From: JBFHKO01 sp041595355
GTDB lineage: Bacteria > Pseudomonadota > Gammaproteobacteria > Enterobacterales > Aeromonadaceae
Length of the DNA stretch: 6,760 bases
Reading direction: 5' to 3'
NCBI GenBank assembly: GCA_041595355.1
Contig: JBFHKO010000143.1
Span: 1 to 6,760 of the forward strand
In this document: positions 1 to 6,037 of the stretch, piece by piece
Numbering within the stretch: the first letter of the stretch is position 1
Layout: each line of letters begins with the position of its first letter
The notes under the pieces: model-generated
The model's database searches: none
What the model saw: only the letters and a program-made list of their open reading frames with translations
What the model was told of the DNA's origin: nothing
Translations under genes and position numbers: made by a program

Positions 1-1
1 C

Positions 2-118
2 ATCTGGATCGTCAGCTCGGTGGTGGTGGCGGTCTCGAGCGTGCTCATCATGGTCTCGTTCATCGGCGAGGCGGTGCGCGAGGCCTTCGACCCGCGCAAA
101 TTTACCCGCTACCAATAA
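2..118 (+). CDS. ABC peptide-type transporter permease, C-terminal end only
   Basis: This is the last 38 codons of a gene that begins before the window, ending at TAA 116-118. The visible peptide is a hydrophobic stretch (IWIVSSVVVAVSSVLIMVSF) followed by IGEAVREAFDPRKFTRYQ. A final membrane helix followed by a GEAVRxAFDPR tail is typical of the DppC/OppC/YejE class of inner-membrane permeases, which form the translocation pore of peptide and nickel importers. The binding protein gene starts 24 bp downstream and two ATPase genes follow, which supports the call. The conserved EAA loop that contacts the ATPases would lie upstream and cannot be seen. The family call is firm from tail and context; the exact subfamily is not determined. 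Confidence 0.8.
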   Translation: MWIVSSVVVAVSSVLIMVSFIGEAVREAFDPRKFTRYQ

Positions 119-130
119 CTGCCTGCCCGC

Positions 131-139
131 AAGGAGGAG
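131..139 (+). promoter_or_regulatory. Strong Shine-Dalgarno site before the binding protein gene
   Basis: AAGGAGGAG is a near-perfect anti-16S match. Two ATG codons follow directly, at 143 and 146. Measured from the AAGGAGG core (131-137) the spacers are 5 and 8 nt, so the second ATG is at the more usual distance and may be the main start. The difference is one methionine at the tip of the signal peptide. Confidence 0.8.
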
Positions 140-142
140 TGA

Positions 143-1969
143 ATGATGCAACAGAAAACGTTTTGGTCGAGGGTCGTGCTGCTGTGGGGGCTGACCCTGG
201 GCTGCTGGGCGGCCACGCTGCCCGCCGATCTCAAGTGGGAGACCAATGACAGCGATCCGGCGTTTGCCTCCCCCGAGGCCCGGCCCGGCGGCACCCTGCA
301 CCTGTCGATGCAGAGCTTTCCGCTGACCTTCCGCACCCTGGGCCCGGATGCCAATGGCGGCTTTCGCTCCTTCGTGCTCGACAATCAGCTGCGGCTGATC
401 AGTTTTCATCCCAACAGCGGCGAGGTGATACCGGCGCTGGCCACCCACTGGGCCATTGCCGACGATCACAAGACCGTCTATTTCCGCCTCGATCCCGAGG
501 CGCGCTGGTCCGACGGCAAGCCGGTCACCGCCGACGACTACCTGTTTGGCTACCAGATGATGAAGTCCAAGGTGATCCGCGATCCCTGGATGAACAACTA
601 CTACAGCACCGAGATAGTGGCGGTCACCAAGTACGATGATTACACCCTGTCGGTGCAATCCGGCCACCCCAAGGCGCGCCTCGATCTGATGAACACTGTC
701 GAGCTCTGGCCCCAGCCGCGCCACTACTACCAGCTGACGCCCGACTGGGTGAAAAAGTACAACTGGGCCATAGTGCCCAACACCGGCCCCTACCAGATCA
801 GCGACTTCAAGAAGGGCAAGTCCATCCGCTTTCGCAAGGTAAACGAATGGTGGGGCAAGGACCGGAAATATTTCCGTCACCGCTTCAACCTCGACAGCAT
901 AGAGCTGAAGGTGATCCGCGACGAGGAGATCGCCTGGCGCCACTTCCTGCGCGGCGATCTGGAAACCGTGGGCCTGGTGATCCCGGAGTGGTGGCACGAC
1001 AAGTCGGATACGGAGGAGTTCAAGCGCGGCTACATCGACAAGTACTGGTTCTACACCGACAGCCCGGAAGGGCCCCAGGGGGTGATGCTGAACACCGCGT
1101 TGCCACGGCTCGCGGATCTCAACGTGCGCCTCGGCATTCAGCATGCCTTCAACATCCAGAAGACCATCGACACCCTGCTGCGCGGCGATTACCAGCGCAT
1201 GCACAGCTTCGGCCGGGGCTATGGCGCCTTCGACAACCGTGCACTGCGCGCGCGCGCCTTTGATATTGCCAGGGCGCGGGACTACTTCGCCAAGGCCGGT
1301 TACCGACAGGCGGGGCCGGACGGTATCCTGATGAACGCCAACGGCGAGCGGCTGACCCTGCAGCTCACCTACAGCACCCAGCTGCATACCCAGCGCTTGT
1401 CGGTGCTGAAGGAAGAGGCTAAGAAGGCGGGTCTCGAACTGCGGCTCAACCTGATGGATGGCGCCACCGCCTTCAAAAGCATGCTGGAGAAGAAGCATGA
1501 GGGGGCCTGGGTCAGCTGGGGCGGTGGCGGTTTGCTGCCTCAATACTGGGAGTTCCTCCACTCCGCCAATGCCGGCAAGCCCCAGACCAACAACCTGTTC
1601 AATATCGCCGATGCCGAGCTGGACCGGCTCGTCGATGCCTATCAGGCCACCTTCGACGAGGGCGAACGTGCCGGGCTGTCGCGCCAGATCCAGCAGCGGC
1701 TGCATGATCTGGCCATCTTCGTGCCCGGCTACAGCGTGCCCTATACCCGCGCCGGCGCCTGGCGCTATGTGCGCCTGCCGAGGGTGCCGGGCACCAGGGT
1801 GAGCGGCATGGAGGGGCTGTTCTGGCCCATGGACGGTTACCCCTACAGCGCCGGAGGCGTGCTGTGGATCGATCCGGCACTCAAGCAGGAGACCGAGGCG
1901 GCGCGCCAGACGGGTAAAGCCTTCGAGCCACGGGTCATCATCGACAAGACCTTCCAGCAGCAACCCTAG
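143..1969 (+). CDS. Periplasmic substrate-binding protein of a peptide-type ABC importer (SBP family 5, YejA-like)
   Basis: A 608-residue extracytoplasmic binding protein that would capture peptides or a similar solute in the periplasm and pass it to the adjacent permeases. Residues 1-23 form a signal peptide: Lys5 and Arg10, a hydrophobic core VVLLWGLTLG, and a probable signal peptidase I cut after CWA (21-23). Cys21 is not in a proper lipobox, so a lipoprotein is unlikely. The family 5 hallmark lies at about 97-136: PALATHW, then YFRLDPEARWSDGKPVTADDYLF. A second hallmark, NTGPYQISDF, is at about 212-221. The length is close to E. coli YejA (about 600 residues) and longer than typical DppA or OppA (about 510-540). 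It sits after a permease gene and 9 bp before the first ATPase gene. In yejABEF the binding protein comes first, so the order differs here. The ligand cannot be read from the sequence. ATG 146 is an alternative start. Confidence 0.9.
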   Translation: MMQQKTFWSRVVLLWGLTLGCWAATLPADLKWETNDSDPAFASPEARPGGTLHLSMQSFPLTFRTLGPDANGGFRSFVLDNQLRLISFHPNSGEVIPALATHWAIADDHKTVYFRLDPEARWSDGKPVTADDYLFGYQMMKSKVIRDPWMNNYYSTEIVAVTKYDDYTLSVQSGHPKARLDLMNTVELWPQPRHYYQLTPDWVKKYNWAIVPNTGPYQISDFKKGKSIRFRKVNEWWGKDRKYFRHRFNLDSIELKVIRDEEIAWRHFLRGDLETVGLVIPEWWHDKSDTEEFKRGYIDKYWFYTDSPEGPQGVMLNTALPRLADLNVRLGIQHAFNIQKTIDTLLRGDYQRMHSFGRGYGAFDNRALRARAFDIARARDYFAKAGYRQAGPDGILMNANGERLTLQLTYSTQLHTQRLSVLKEEAKKAGLELRLNLMDGATAFKSMLEKKHEGAWVSWGGGGLLPQYWEFLHSANAGKPQTNNLFNIADAELDRLVDAYQATFDEGERAGLSRQIQQRLHDLAIFVPGYSVPYTRAGAWRYVRLPRVPGTRVSGMEGLFWPMDGYPYSAGGVLWIDPALKQETEAARQTGKAFEPRVIIDKTFQQQP

Positions 1970-1978
1970 GACAGACGC

Positions 1979-3001
1979 ATGACGGACGCGACATTGTTGC
2001 AGGTCGAGGGGCTGGCGGTCAGCTTCCAGGGCGATGAGGGGCCGCTGGCGGTGCTGGATGGCGTCAGCCTGAAGCTGAGCGCGGGCAAAACCCTGGGGCT
2101 GGTGGGGGAGTCGGGCTGCGGCAAAAGCGTCAGCGCCCTCTCCATCATGGGGCTGCTGCCCCAGCCTCATGGCCGGGTCACCGGCGGGCGCATCCTGTTT
2201 CAGGGGCAGGATCTGCTGGCGCTGCCACCCGACCAATGGTACCGGGTGCGGGGTAACCGCATCTCCATGATCTTTCAGGAGCCCATGACGGCTCTCAATC
2301 CGGTGCAGACGGTGGGCCAGCAGCTGCAGGAAGTGTACCGCTGGCACAGGCCCGACTAGTCCCGCGGCCAGCGGCGGGAGGCGGCGCTGGCCATGTTGCA
2401 GCGGGTGGGCATCCCCGATCCGGCGGCGCGTCTTGGCGTCTATCCCCACAACCTCTCCGGCGGCATGCGCCAGCGGGTGATGATCGCCATGGCTCTGGCC
2501 TGCGAGCCGGATCTGCTCATCTGCGACGAGCCCACCACGGCGCTGGATGTCACCATACAGGCGCAGATCCTGAGCCTGATGCAGGAGCTGCAGCAGCAGA
2601 CCGGCATGGCCATGCTTTTCATCACTCACGATTTGGGGGTGGTGGCCGAGCTGTGCGACGAGGTGGCGGTGATGTACGCCGGCCGGGTGGTGGAGCGCGC
2701 CGATGTCTTCAGCCTGTTCGAGCGCCCGCTGCATCCCTATACCCGCGGCCTGCTGGCCTCCATCCCGCGGCTGGATAGCCGCCCCAAGCAGCGGCTGGCC
2801 ACCATCGCCGGGCAGGTCCCTTCGCTGCATGACATGCCCAGCGGTTGCCGTTTTCGCAACCGTTGCCCGCATGCCCAGGCGCGCTGCGCCGAGCAGGTGC
2901 CAGCCGAGGAGACGCTTGCCGATGAAGCAGGCCATGCCCTGGCCTGCCACTTCTGGCGTCAGTGGGCGGATCGGCCCGTGTGCATCGAGGACGAGAGATG
3001 A
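1979..3001 (+). pseudogene. OppD/DppD-like ABC transporter ATPase, interrupted by an in-frame TAG at codon 127
   Basis: Read through, this frame gives a normal 340-position ATPase. It has Walker A GESGCGKS at 43-50, Q-loop Gln100 in MIFQEP, signature LSGGMRQR at 159-166, Walker B LLICDEPTTALD at 179-190 with Asp183/Glu184, and switch His217 in FITHD. The Opp/Dpp C-terminal domain has four Cys at 290, 296, 303 and 323; in characterised Dpp-type ATPases this pattern binds a [4Fe-4S] cluster. A single in-frame TAG at 2357-2359 splits it into a 126-residue N-terminal piece and a downstream ORF from ATG 2393 (202 residues, no Walker A). The frame is unchanged across the stop and no other lesion is visible. 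One C-to-T change (CAG Gln to TAG) is the simplest origin. Neither piece alone can be a working ATPase. The gene starts 9 bp after the binding protein stop, behind a weak AGGA (1968-1971), and its TGA overlaps the next ATG. A sequencing error or suppressed stop is possible. Confidence 0.85.
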
Positions 3002-3158
3002 GCGAGTGTCTGCTGGAGGTCGAAGATCTGGAGCAGCACCTGCCGGTGGGCGGCGGCCTGCTGCGCCGGGGCGCCACCGTCTATGCGGTGGATGGTGTCA
3101 GCTTCAGCCTCCGAAGCGGCGAGACGCTGGGGCTGGTGGGGGAGTCGGGCTGCGGCAA
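2093..3158 (+). repeat. 32-bp perfect direct repeat shared by the two ATPase genes (2093-2124 and 3127-3158)
   Basis: The stretch encoding LGLVGESGCGK around Walker A is identical at every base in both ATPase genes, third codon positions included, and in the same codon phase. The copies are 1034 bp apart. A 17-bp identity also links 2179-2195 and 3198-3214 (coding TGGRI). Flanking sequence diverges normally for paralogues. The cause could be conserved protein plus strong codon bias, or past gene conversion. Confidence 0.85.
2376..2395 (+). promoter_or_regulatory. Possible re-initiation site inside the interrupted ATPase gene
   Basis: GGGAGG at 2376-2381 lies 17 nt after the internal TAG and 11 nt before an in-frame ATG at 2393. 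The spacing is slightly long but workable. Ribosomes stopping at 2359 could restart here and make a 202-residue C-terminal ATPase fragment. Translation would then continue to the coupled start of the next gene. The motif may also be chance in GC-rich coding sequence. Confidence 0.35.
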
Positions 3159-3993
3159 GTCCACCCTGGCCCGCGGTCTGCTGAAATTGCAGCCGCCCAC
3201 CGGCGGGCGCATCCATTTCGAAGGGCGCGAGATCAGCGGCCTGTCACCCCATGCCATGCGCCCGCTGCGGCGGGAAATGCAGATGGTGTTCCAGGACCCG
3301 ATGGAATCGCTCAATGCCCGCCATACCCTGGGAACCATACTGGAGGAGCCCTTTATCATTCATGGGCTCGGCAGCGGGGCTGAACGCCAGCGCTGGGTGC
3401 TGGCGTTGTTGGCCAAGGTGGGGTTGCCCGCCGAGGCGCGGGATCGCTACCCTCACGAGCTGTCGGGGGGCCAGCGCCAGCGGGTCGGCATCGCCCGTGC
3501 CATTGCCCTCAAACCCAAACTGCTGATCTGCGACGAGGCGGTGTCGGCGCTGGATGTGTCGGTACAGTCCCAGATCCTCAATCTGCTGCTGGATCTGCAG
3601 GCCGAGATGGGACTGACGCTGCTCTTCATCGCCCATGATCTGGCGGTGGTCAAGCATGTCTCGGATCGCATCGCCGTCATGTATCTGGGGCGTATCGTCG
3701 AGCTGGCCGACACCGACAGCCTGTATCGCTCGCCCCGCCATCCCTACACCCAGGCGTTGCTGGCGGCCATACCGGTGCCGGATCCGCGCCGGCGCCGCTC
3801 GCTGCGGCCGCTGCAGGGCGATGTGCCTTCCCCCCTGGCGCCGCCGAGTGGCTGCCATTTCCATCCCCGCTGCCCCCATGCCACCGGGCTGTGCCGGCAA
3901 CAGGCGCCGTCGTTGCTGCCGGTAGGCGCGGAGGCGCGGCTGGTGGCCTGTCATCATCACGAGGCGATTGCCCGAGGTTTGGCGCCTGGCTGA
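2998..3993 (+). CDS. OppF/DppF-like ABC transporter ATPase
   Basis: A 331-residue cytoplasmic ATPase, the second motor subunit of the importer. The start is ATG 2998, whose ATGA overlaps the TGA of the preceding ATPase gene, giving translational coupling; an in-frame ATG at 2962 lies inside that gene and adds 12 residues of no family character. Motifs are complete: Walker A GESGCGKST at 48-56, Q-loop Gln99 in MVFQDP, signature LSGGQRQR at 155-162, Walker B LLICDEAVSALD at 175-186 with Asp179/Glu180, and switch His213 in FIAHD. The C-terminal oligopeptide-transporter domain has HPYTQALLAAIP at 248-259 and Cys 286, 292, 299 and 318, matching the [4Fe-4S] pattern known in Dpp-type ATPases. DEAVSALD in place of DEPTSALD is typical of the OppF/DppF branch. 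In E. coli Yej the two ATPases are fused as YejF; here they are separate genes. The partner gene upstream carries a nonsense codon, so this subunit may have no functional partner. Confidence 0.93.
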   Translation: MSECLLEVEDLEQHLPVGGGLLRRGATVYAVDGVSFSLRSGETLGLVGESGCGKSTLARGLLKLQPPTGGRIHFEGREISGLSPHAMRPLRREMQMVFQDPMESLNARHTLGTILEEPFIIHGLGSGAERQRWVLALLAKVGLPAEARDRYPHELSGGQRQRVGIARAIALKPKLLICDEAVSALDVSVQSQILNLLLDLQAEMGLTLLFIAHDLAVVKHVSDRIAVMYLGRIVELADTDSLYRSPRHPYTQALLAAIPVPDPRRRRSLRPLQGDVPSPLAPPSGCHFHPRCPHATGLCRQQAPSLLPVGAEARLVACHHHEAIARGLAPG

Positions 3994-4019
3994 AGCTGAC
4001 ACGGCATCCGATTGGCCAT

Positions 4020-4199
4020 GGGGGCTCGCCCGGTCGCAGCTCCTGCAGTGATGATCCTGATGCGAGGCTACCCGTGGCGTGCCGGGGCCGTCGAGGGGTC
4101 TTCCGGTACGCGCCTGGATGGTGCGGGCAGCCGCCACAGTGGCGGTGCAGCGGGCCTGTGGACCGGGGTGTCCGCCCAGGGGGGCGAGCCCGGAAGCAG
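4020..4199. repeat. Diverged 20-bp repeat pair at 4020-4039 and 4180-4199, with a 10-bp inverted core
   Basis: The two segments match at 16 of 20 positions in direct orientation and start exactly 160 bp apart. Their cores, GGGCTCGCCC (4022-4031) and GGGCGAGCCC (4182-4191), are also exact reverse complements, so the RNA could pair across most of the gap. Both readings are real in the sequence. In GC-rich DNA a short match of this kind may be chance. Confidence 0.4.
4127..4148. repeat. Hairpin in the convergent intergenic gap
   Basis: CCGCCA (4131-4136) and TGGCGG (4140-4145) form a perfect 6-bp stem around a 3-nt loop. It extends by GCA/TGC (4127-4129 with 4146-4148) past one bulged G. It lies between the convergent ends of the importer operon and pbpG, where a bidirectional terminator would be expected. 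No T-run follows on either strand, so it is not a standard intrinsic terminator. It might protect 3' ends or mark a Rho-dependent region. Confidence 0.45.
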
Positions 4200-4216
4200 A
4201 CTCCGCAGGCTGGGGA

Positions 4217-5131
4217 TCAGTTGCTGCTCTTGCCTGTTTCTGCCGACCGGCCCGCTATCCTTAGTTGACCGGCCGAGCGTGGGTCCCGCGAGTGTTGCTC
4301 CACCCAGTTTTTCAGTTTGCGGGCATCCTGCAGCCGGGTGGCGCTACCGCGGGCATCCAGCAGCACCATGATGAGGCGCTGATTGCGGACCCGGGTCATC
4401 ATCACCAGGCAGCGACCGGCCTCCCGGATGTAGCCGGTCTTGGAGAGGTCAATTTCCCATTTGCCTTCGCGTACCAGGGCATTGCTGTTGCGATACTGCA
4501 GCTGGCGGCCATTGGCCGTGCGGATGTGGTATTCGTTGGTGGTGGTGAACTGGCGGATCTGCGAGTAGCGATACGCCGCCTGCACCATTTTCGCCAGATC
4601 GCTGGCCGAGGCGACATTGCGCGGATCCAGGCCGGTGGCATCGTGAAAGCGGCTGCGGGTCATGCCGAGCTGGCGCGCCTTGTTGTTCATGGCGCGGATG
4701 AATGCGGCCTTGCCGCCCGGGTAGGTGCGCGCCAGGGCGGCCGCGGCCCGGTTTTCGGAGGACATCAGCGCCAGCAGCAGCATCTCGCGGCGCGTCGCCG
4801 TGGTCCCCACGGCCATGCGCGAGCTGGTTTTTTTCAGGGTATCCACCTCCTGACGGGTGACCGTGATGCGGGCATCCATGGGCAGGCCGGCGTCCAGTAT
4901 GACCATGGCGGTCATCAACTTGGTGATGGAGGCGATGGGCAGGCGTTGCTGGCTGTTCTTGTTATAGAGGGTCTGACCATTGCCGGCATTCAGGATCAAC
5001 ACGGCATTGGAATCGACCCGCGGCGGGGCGGCGGTGCTGGCAGCCAGCGACTTGGGCTGGGTGGCGGCCTGGCCGAGGGAGACGGTCAACAGGCATAGCA
5101 TGCCAATCAGGGTGCTGAAAATGCGTTTCAT
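4217..5131 (-). CDS. pbpG: D-alanyl-D-alanine endopeptidase, penicillin-binding protein 7 type
   Basis: A 304-residue periplasmic serine peptidase of the low-molecular-mass PBP (S11) family; E. coli PBP7 has 310 residues. PBP7 cuts D-Ala-meso-DAP cross-links in peptidoglycan during wall remodelling and binds beta-lactams. Residues 1-22 form a signal peptide (MKR, then FSTLIGMLCLLTVSLGQA, likely cut at QA-A). All three active-site motifs are present: SITK at 68-71 with nucleophile Ser68 and Lys71, SEN at 125-127, and KTG at 231-233. FHDATGLDPRN (162-172) is a further S11-type motif. There is no long C-terminal amphipathic domain as in PBP5/6 carboxypeptidases, which favours the endopeptidase PBP7 class. 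The start has AGGA 8 nt upstream on the minus strand. It converges on the importer operon, and a 178-bp spacer separates it from the next gene upstream, so it is probably transcribed on its own. Confidence 0.92.
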   Translation of the reverse strand: MKRIFSTLIGMLCLLTVSLGQAATQPKSLAASTAAPPRVDSNAVLILNAGNGQTLYNKNSQQRLPIASITKLMTAMVILDAGLPMDARITVTRQEVDTLKKTSSRMAVGTTATRREMLLLALMSSENRAAAALARTYPGGKAAFIRAMNNKARQLGMTRSRFHDATGLDPRNVASASDLAKMVQAAYRYSQIRQFTTTNEYHIRTANGRQLQYRNSNALVREGKWEIDLSKTGYIREAGRCLVMMTRVRNQRLIMVLLDARGSATRLQDARKLKNWVEQHSRDPRSAGQLRIAGRSAETGKSSN

Positions 5132-5309
5132 GGGTTCGGTCCTGGGATGAAGGCGCGGGTGCTGCTCAGTACTGTATAGATCAAATTATCGCCGGGTTTC
5201 GTAGCGCAGGCGGGACTTTTTCAACCCGTGAGCAAACTCTAGCAAATTGGCGGGGCCAGATGAATGATGATGGGCCCGGCGGGGTGGAAAATATGCGCCG
5301 GCTCCGGAT
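5132..5309 (-). promoter_or_regulatory. Probable promoter region of pbpG and 3' region of the upstream gene
   Basis: This 178-bp spacer is more AT-rich than its flanks around 5171-5190. Read on the minus strand it has two -10-like hexamers, GATAAT (5185-5190) and TATACA (5173-5178). Neither has a good -35 at 16-18 nt. TTGAAA (5219-5224) resembles a -35 but is badly spaced for both. A promoter is likely here because pbpG has none closer, but I cannot fix the start site. Nearer the upstream gene, CCGGCG (5276-5281) and CGCCGG (5296-5301) could form a 6-bp stem with a 14-nt loop. CCGGA/TCCGG (5304-5308, 5314-5318) straddles that gene's stop codon. Neither hairpin is followed by a clear T-run. 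Confidence 0.45.
5231..5248. repeat. Helically phased 8-bp direct repeat upstream of pbpG
   Basis: AGCAAACT (5231-5238) and AGCAAATT (5241-5248) differ at one base and are exactly 10 bp apart, one turn of the helix. On the minus strand this reads AATTTGCT-AG-AGTTTGCT, about 100 bp before the pbpG start and just upstream of the TTGAAA element. Tandem half-sites with this period are how several response regulators bind DNA. I do not recognise this one as a known box. Confidence 0.4.
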
Positions 5310-5699
5310 TTACTCCGGCAGTGGCATGGGGTGGCTGAGCTGCAGTGTCTTGTTCAGCACGCCGTCGCTCACATCCAGCCGAAAGTCGCCGGAGAGCTGA
5401 AACAGGCGCCATTTCGCCACTGGCAGTCCCTGCAGCCCCAGGTAGTCGCGGGCCTGCTGCGGGCTGGAGAACACCAGCGCGCCGGGGTAGAGACCGAACA
5501 GGCAGGGGCCGTATTTGAGTATCTGCTCGCCGGCTGCCAGCTCATCGGCGTCGGCGGGAGAGCCCAGGGCATAGATCGGGTGGCGGGGCGCCTGGCGCAC
5601 CATGGGCACGCTGGCGCGCAGCAGATCGATGCTGGCGGCCATCAGCAGGGCCAGCAACAGGCACAGGGGCAGCAGGACGCGTGTCAGTCTGTCGAGCAT
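5310..5699 (-). CDS. Small membrane-anchored or secreted protein of unknown function
   Basis: A 129-residue protein I do not recognise. I chose ATG 5699 because GAGGAAGAG lies just before it (GAGGA, 7 nt spacer) and a hydrophobic segment starts at once. Longer in-frame starts, up to 5900, would run into the yhbQ-like gene and add proline- and arginine-rich sequence of no character. Residues 8-27 (VLLPLCLLLALLMAASIDLL) form one membrane segment or uncleaved signal, with Arg5 and Arg7 before it. The rest (about 100 residues) looks like a small globular periplasmic domain with aromatic and hydrophobic patches: GPCLFGLYPGALVF at 65-78, SSPQQARDYLGLQG at 78-91 and WRLFQLSGDFRLDV at 97-110. It has a single Cys (66) beyond the anchor. 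It begins 62 bp after the yhbQ-like gene on the same strand and is probably co-transcribed with it. Confidence 0.75.
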   Translation of the reverse strand: MLDRLTRVLLPLCLLLALLMAASIDLLRASVPMVRQAPRHPIYALGSPADADELAAGEQILKYGPCLFGLYPGALVFSSPQQARDYLGLQGLPVAKWRLFQLSGDFRLDVSDGVLNKTLQLSHPMPLPE

Positions 5700-5761
5700 G
5701 GGCTCTTCCTCGTCGGTGCGCGGGTCTGGCCGGGGCTCTTCAGGATAGCATGCCGTCGGCC

Positions 5762-6037
5762 TCAGGGGGTGAGCAGGCTCTCCAGGCTGCGCTCGGCACG
5801 CACCAGGGCCTCCTTGTCGGCCTTGCTGCGGCGCTTGAGGCGATACTCGAGGCGCAGCGCCTGCCCATGATCGCCCACCTGTTGTTGCCAGGCCAGGCAC
5901 AGCGGACCGCGGCCGCGCAGGGCCCGGGCACCCCGGCCGGCCGCGTGTTCGGCCAGCCGGCGGCTCACATCGGTGCTGATGCCGGTGTAGAGACGGCCAC
6001 CGGCATCGCGCACCAGATAGAGGAACCAGTCACTCAT
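5762..6037 (-). CDS. yhbQ: GIY-YIG domain protein, YhbQ/UPF0213 family
   Basis: A 91-residue single-domain member of the GIY-YIG nuclease superfamily. WFLYLVRDAGGRLYTGISTD (4-23) matches the YhbQ pattern WFLYLIR...LYTGITTDVERR. The GIY-equivalent is LYL (6-8) and the YIG-equivalent is YTG (17-19). DVSRRLAEH (23-31) carries the conserved Arg, GARALRGRGPL (36-46) is the UPF0213 block, and LRLEYRLKRRSK (61-72) supplies the Glu (64) at the metal-binding catalytic position. E. coli YhbQ has 100 residues, so the length fits. The key residues of a GIY-YIG fold are present. The biological role of the family is poorly defined and cleavage activity should not be assumed. The ATG at 6037 overlaps the Yip1 gene's TGA as ATGA, implying coupled translation; the longer in-frame extension is a shadow of the Yip1 gene. 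Confidence 0.88.
   Translation of the reverse strand: MSDWFLYLVRDAGGRLYTGISTDVSRRLAEHAAGRGARALRGRGPLCLAWQQQVGDHGQALRLEYRLKRRSKADKEALVRAERSLESLLTP

Larger units (their letters stand above)
3994..4216. other. Non-coding gap between convergent genes
   Basis: These 223 bp separate the 3' ends of the importer operon and pbpG. Open frames cross it on both strands, but they are arginine-, glycine- and proline-rich, have no family signature, and run into neighbouring genes in other frames. I find no tRNA, recognisable small RNA or hairpin with a T-run. It holds a hairpin (4127-4148) and a diverged repeat pair (4020-4039 and 4180-4199), listed separately. It could be degraded coding sequence, but nothing in it is recognisable. 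Confidence 0.6.

Noticed and set aside
143..220. Lipoprotein signal at Cys21 of the binding protein
   Set aside because: Residues before the Cys are T-L-G, which do not fit the lipobox order (L at -3, small residue at -2). A signal peptidase I cut after CWA fits better.
2703..3383. 226-codon + strand open frame across the junction of the two ATPase genes
   Set aside because: It is in a different frame from both ATPases, which have clear motifs through this stretch. Its Arg/Pro/Ala-rich product is typical of an off-frame shadow.
3244..4137. 297-codon open frame on the - strand opposite the second ATPase
   Set aside because: It is antisense to a complete ATPase, with Arg/Gln/His-rich low-information sequence and no motifs.
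4012..4371. Small + strand genes in the convergent gap
   Set aside because: The frames run into the antisense of pbpG, have no convincing ribosome site or recognisable motif, and are Gly/Pro/Arg-rich as expected by chance at this GC content.
4265..5098. 277-codon open frame on the + strand opposite pbpG
   Set aside because: It lies wholly antisense to a gene with all three PBP motifs. Its composition (Gly, His, Gln and Ala rich) is the usual shadow of GC-rich coding sequence, and no family signature is seen.
5168..5188. LexA-like box near CTGTATAGATCA upstream of pbpG
   Set aside because: The CTGT half-site is present but the matching ACAG half 8 nt later is absent.
5304..5318. Intrinsic terminator at the stop of the 129-aa gene
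   Set aside because: The stem is only 5 bp and includes the stop codon in its loop; the nearest T-rich stretch is too far downstream for a standard terminator.
5700..5900. 67-residue N-terminal extension of the 129-aa protein
   Set aside because: It would overlap the yhbQ-like gene, has no family character, and the ribosome site plus hydrophobic segment place the start at 5699.
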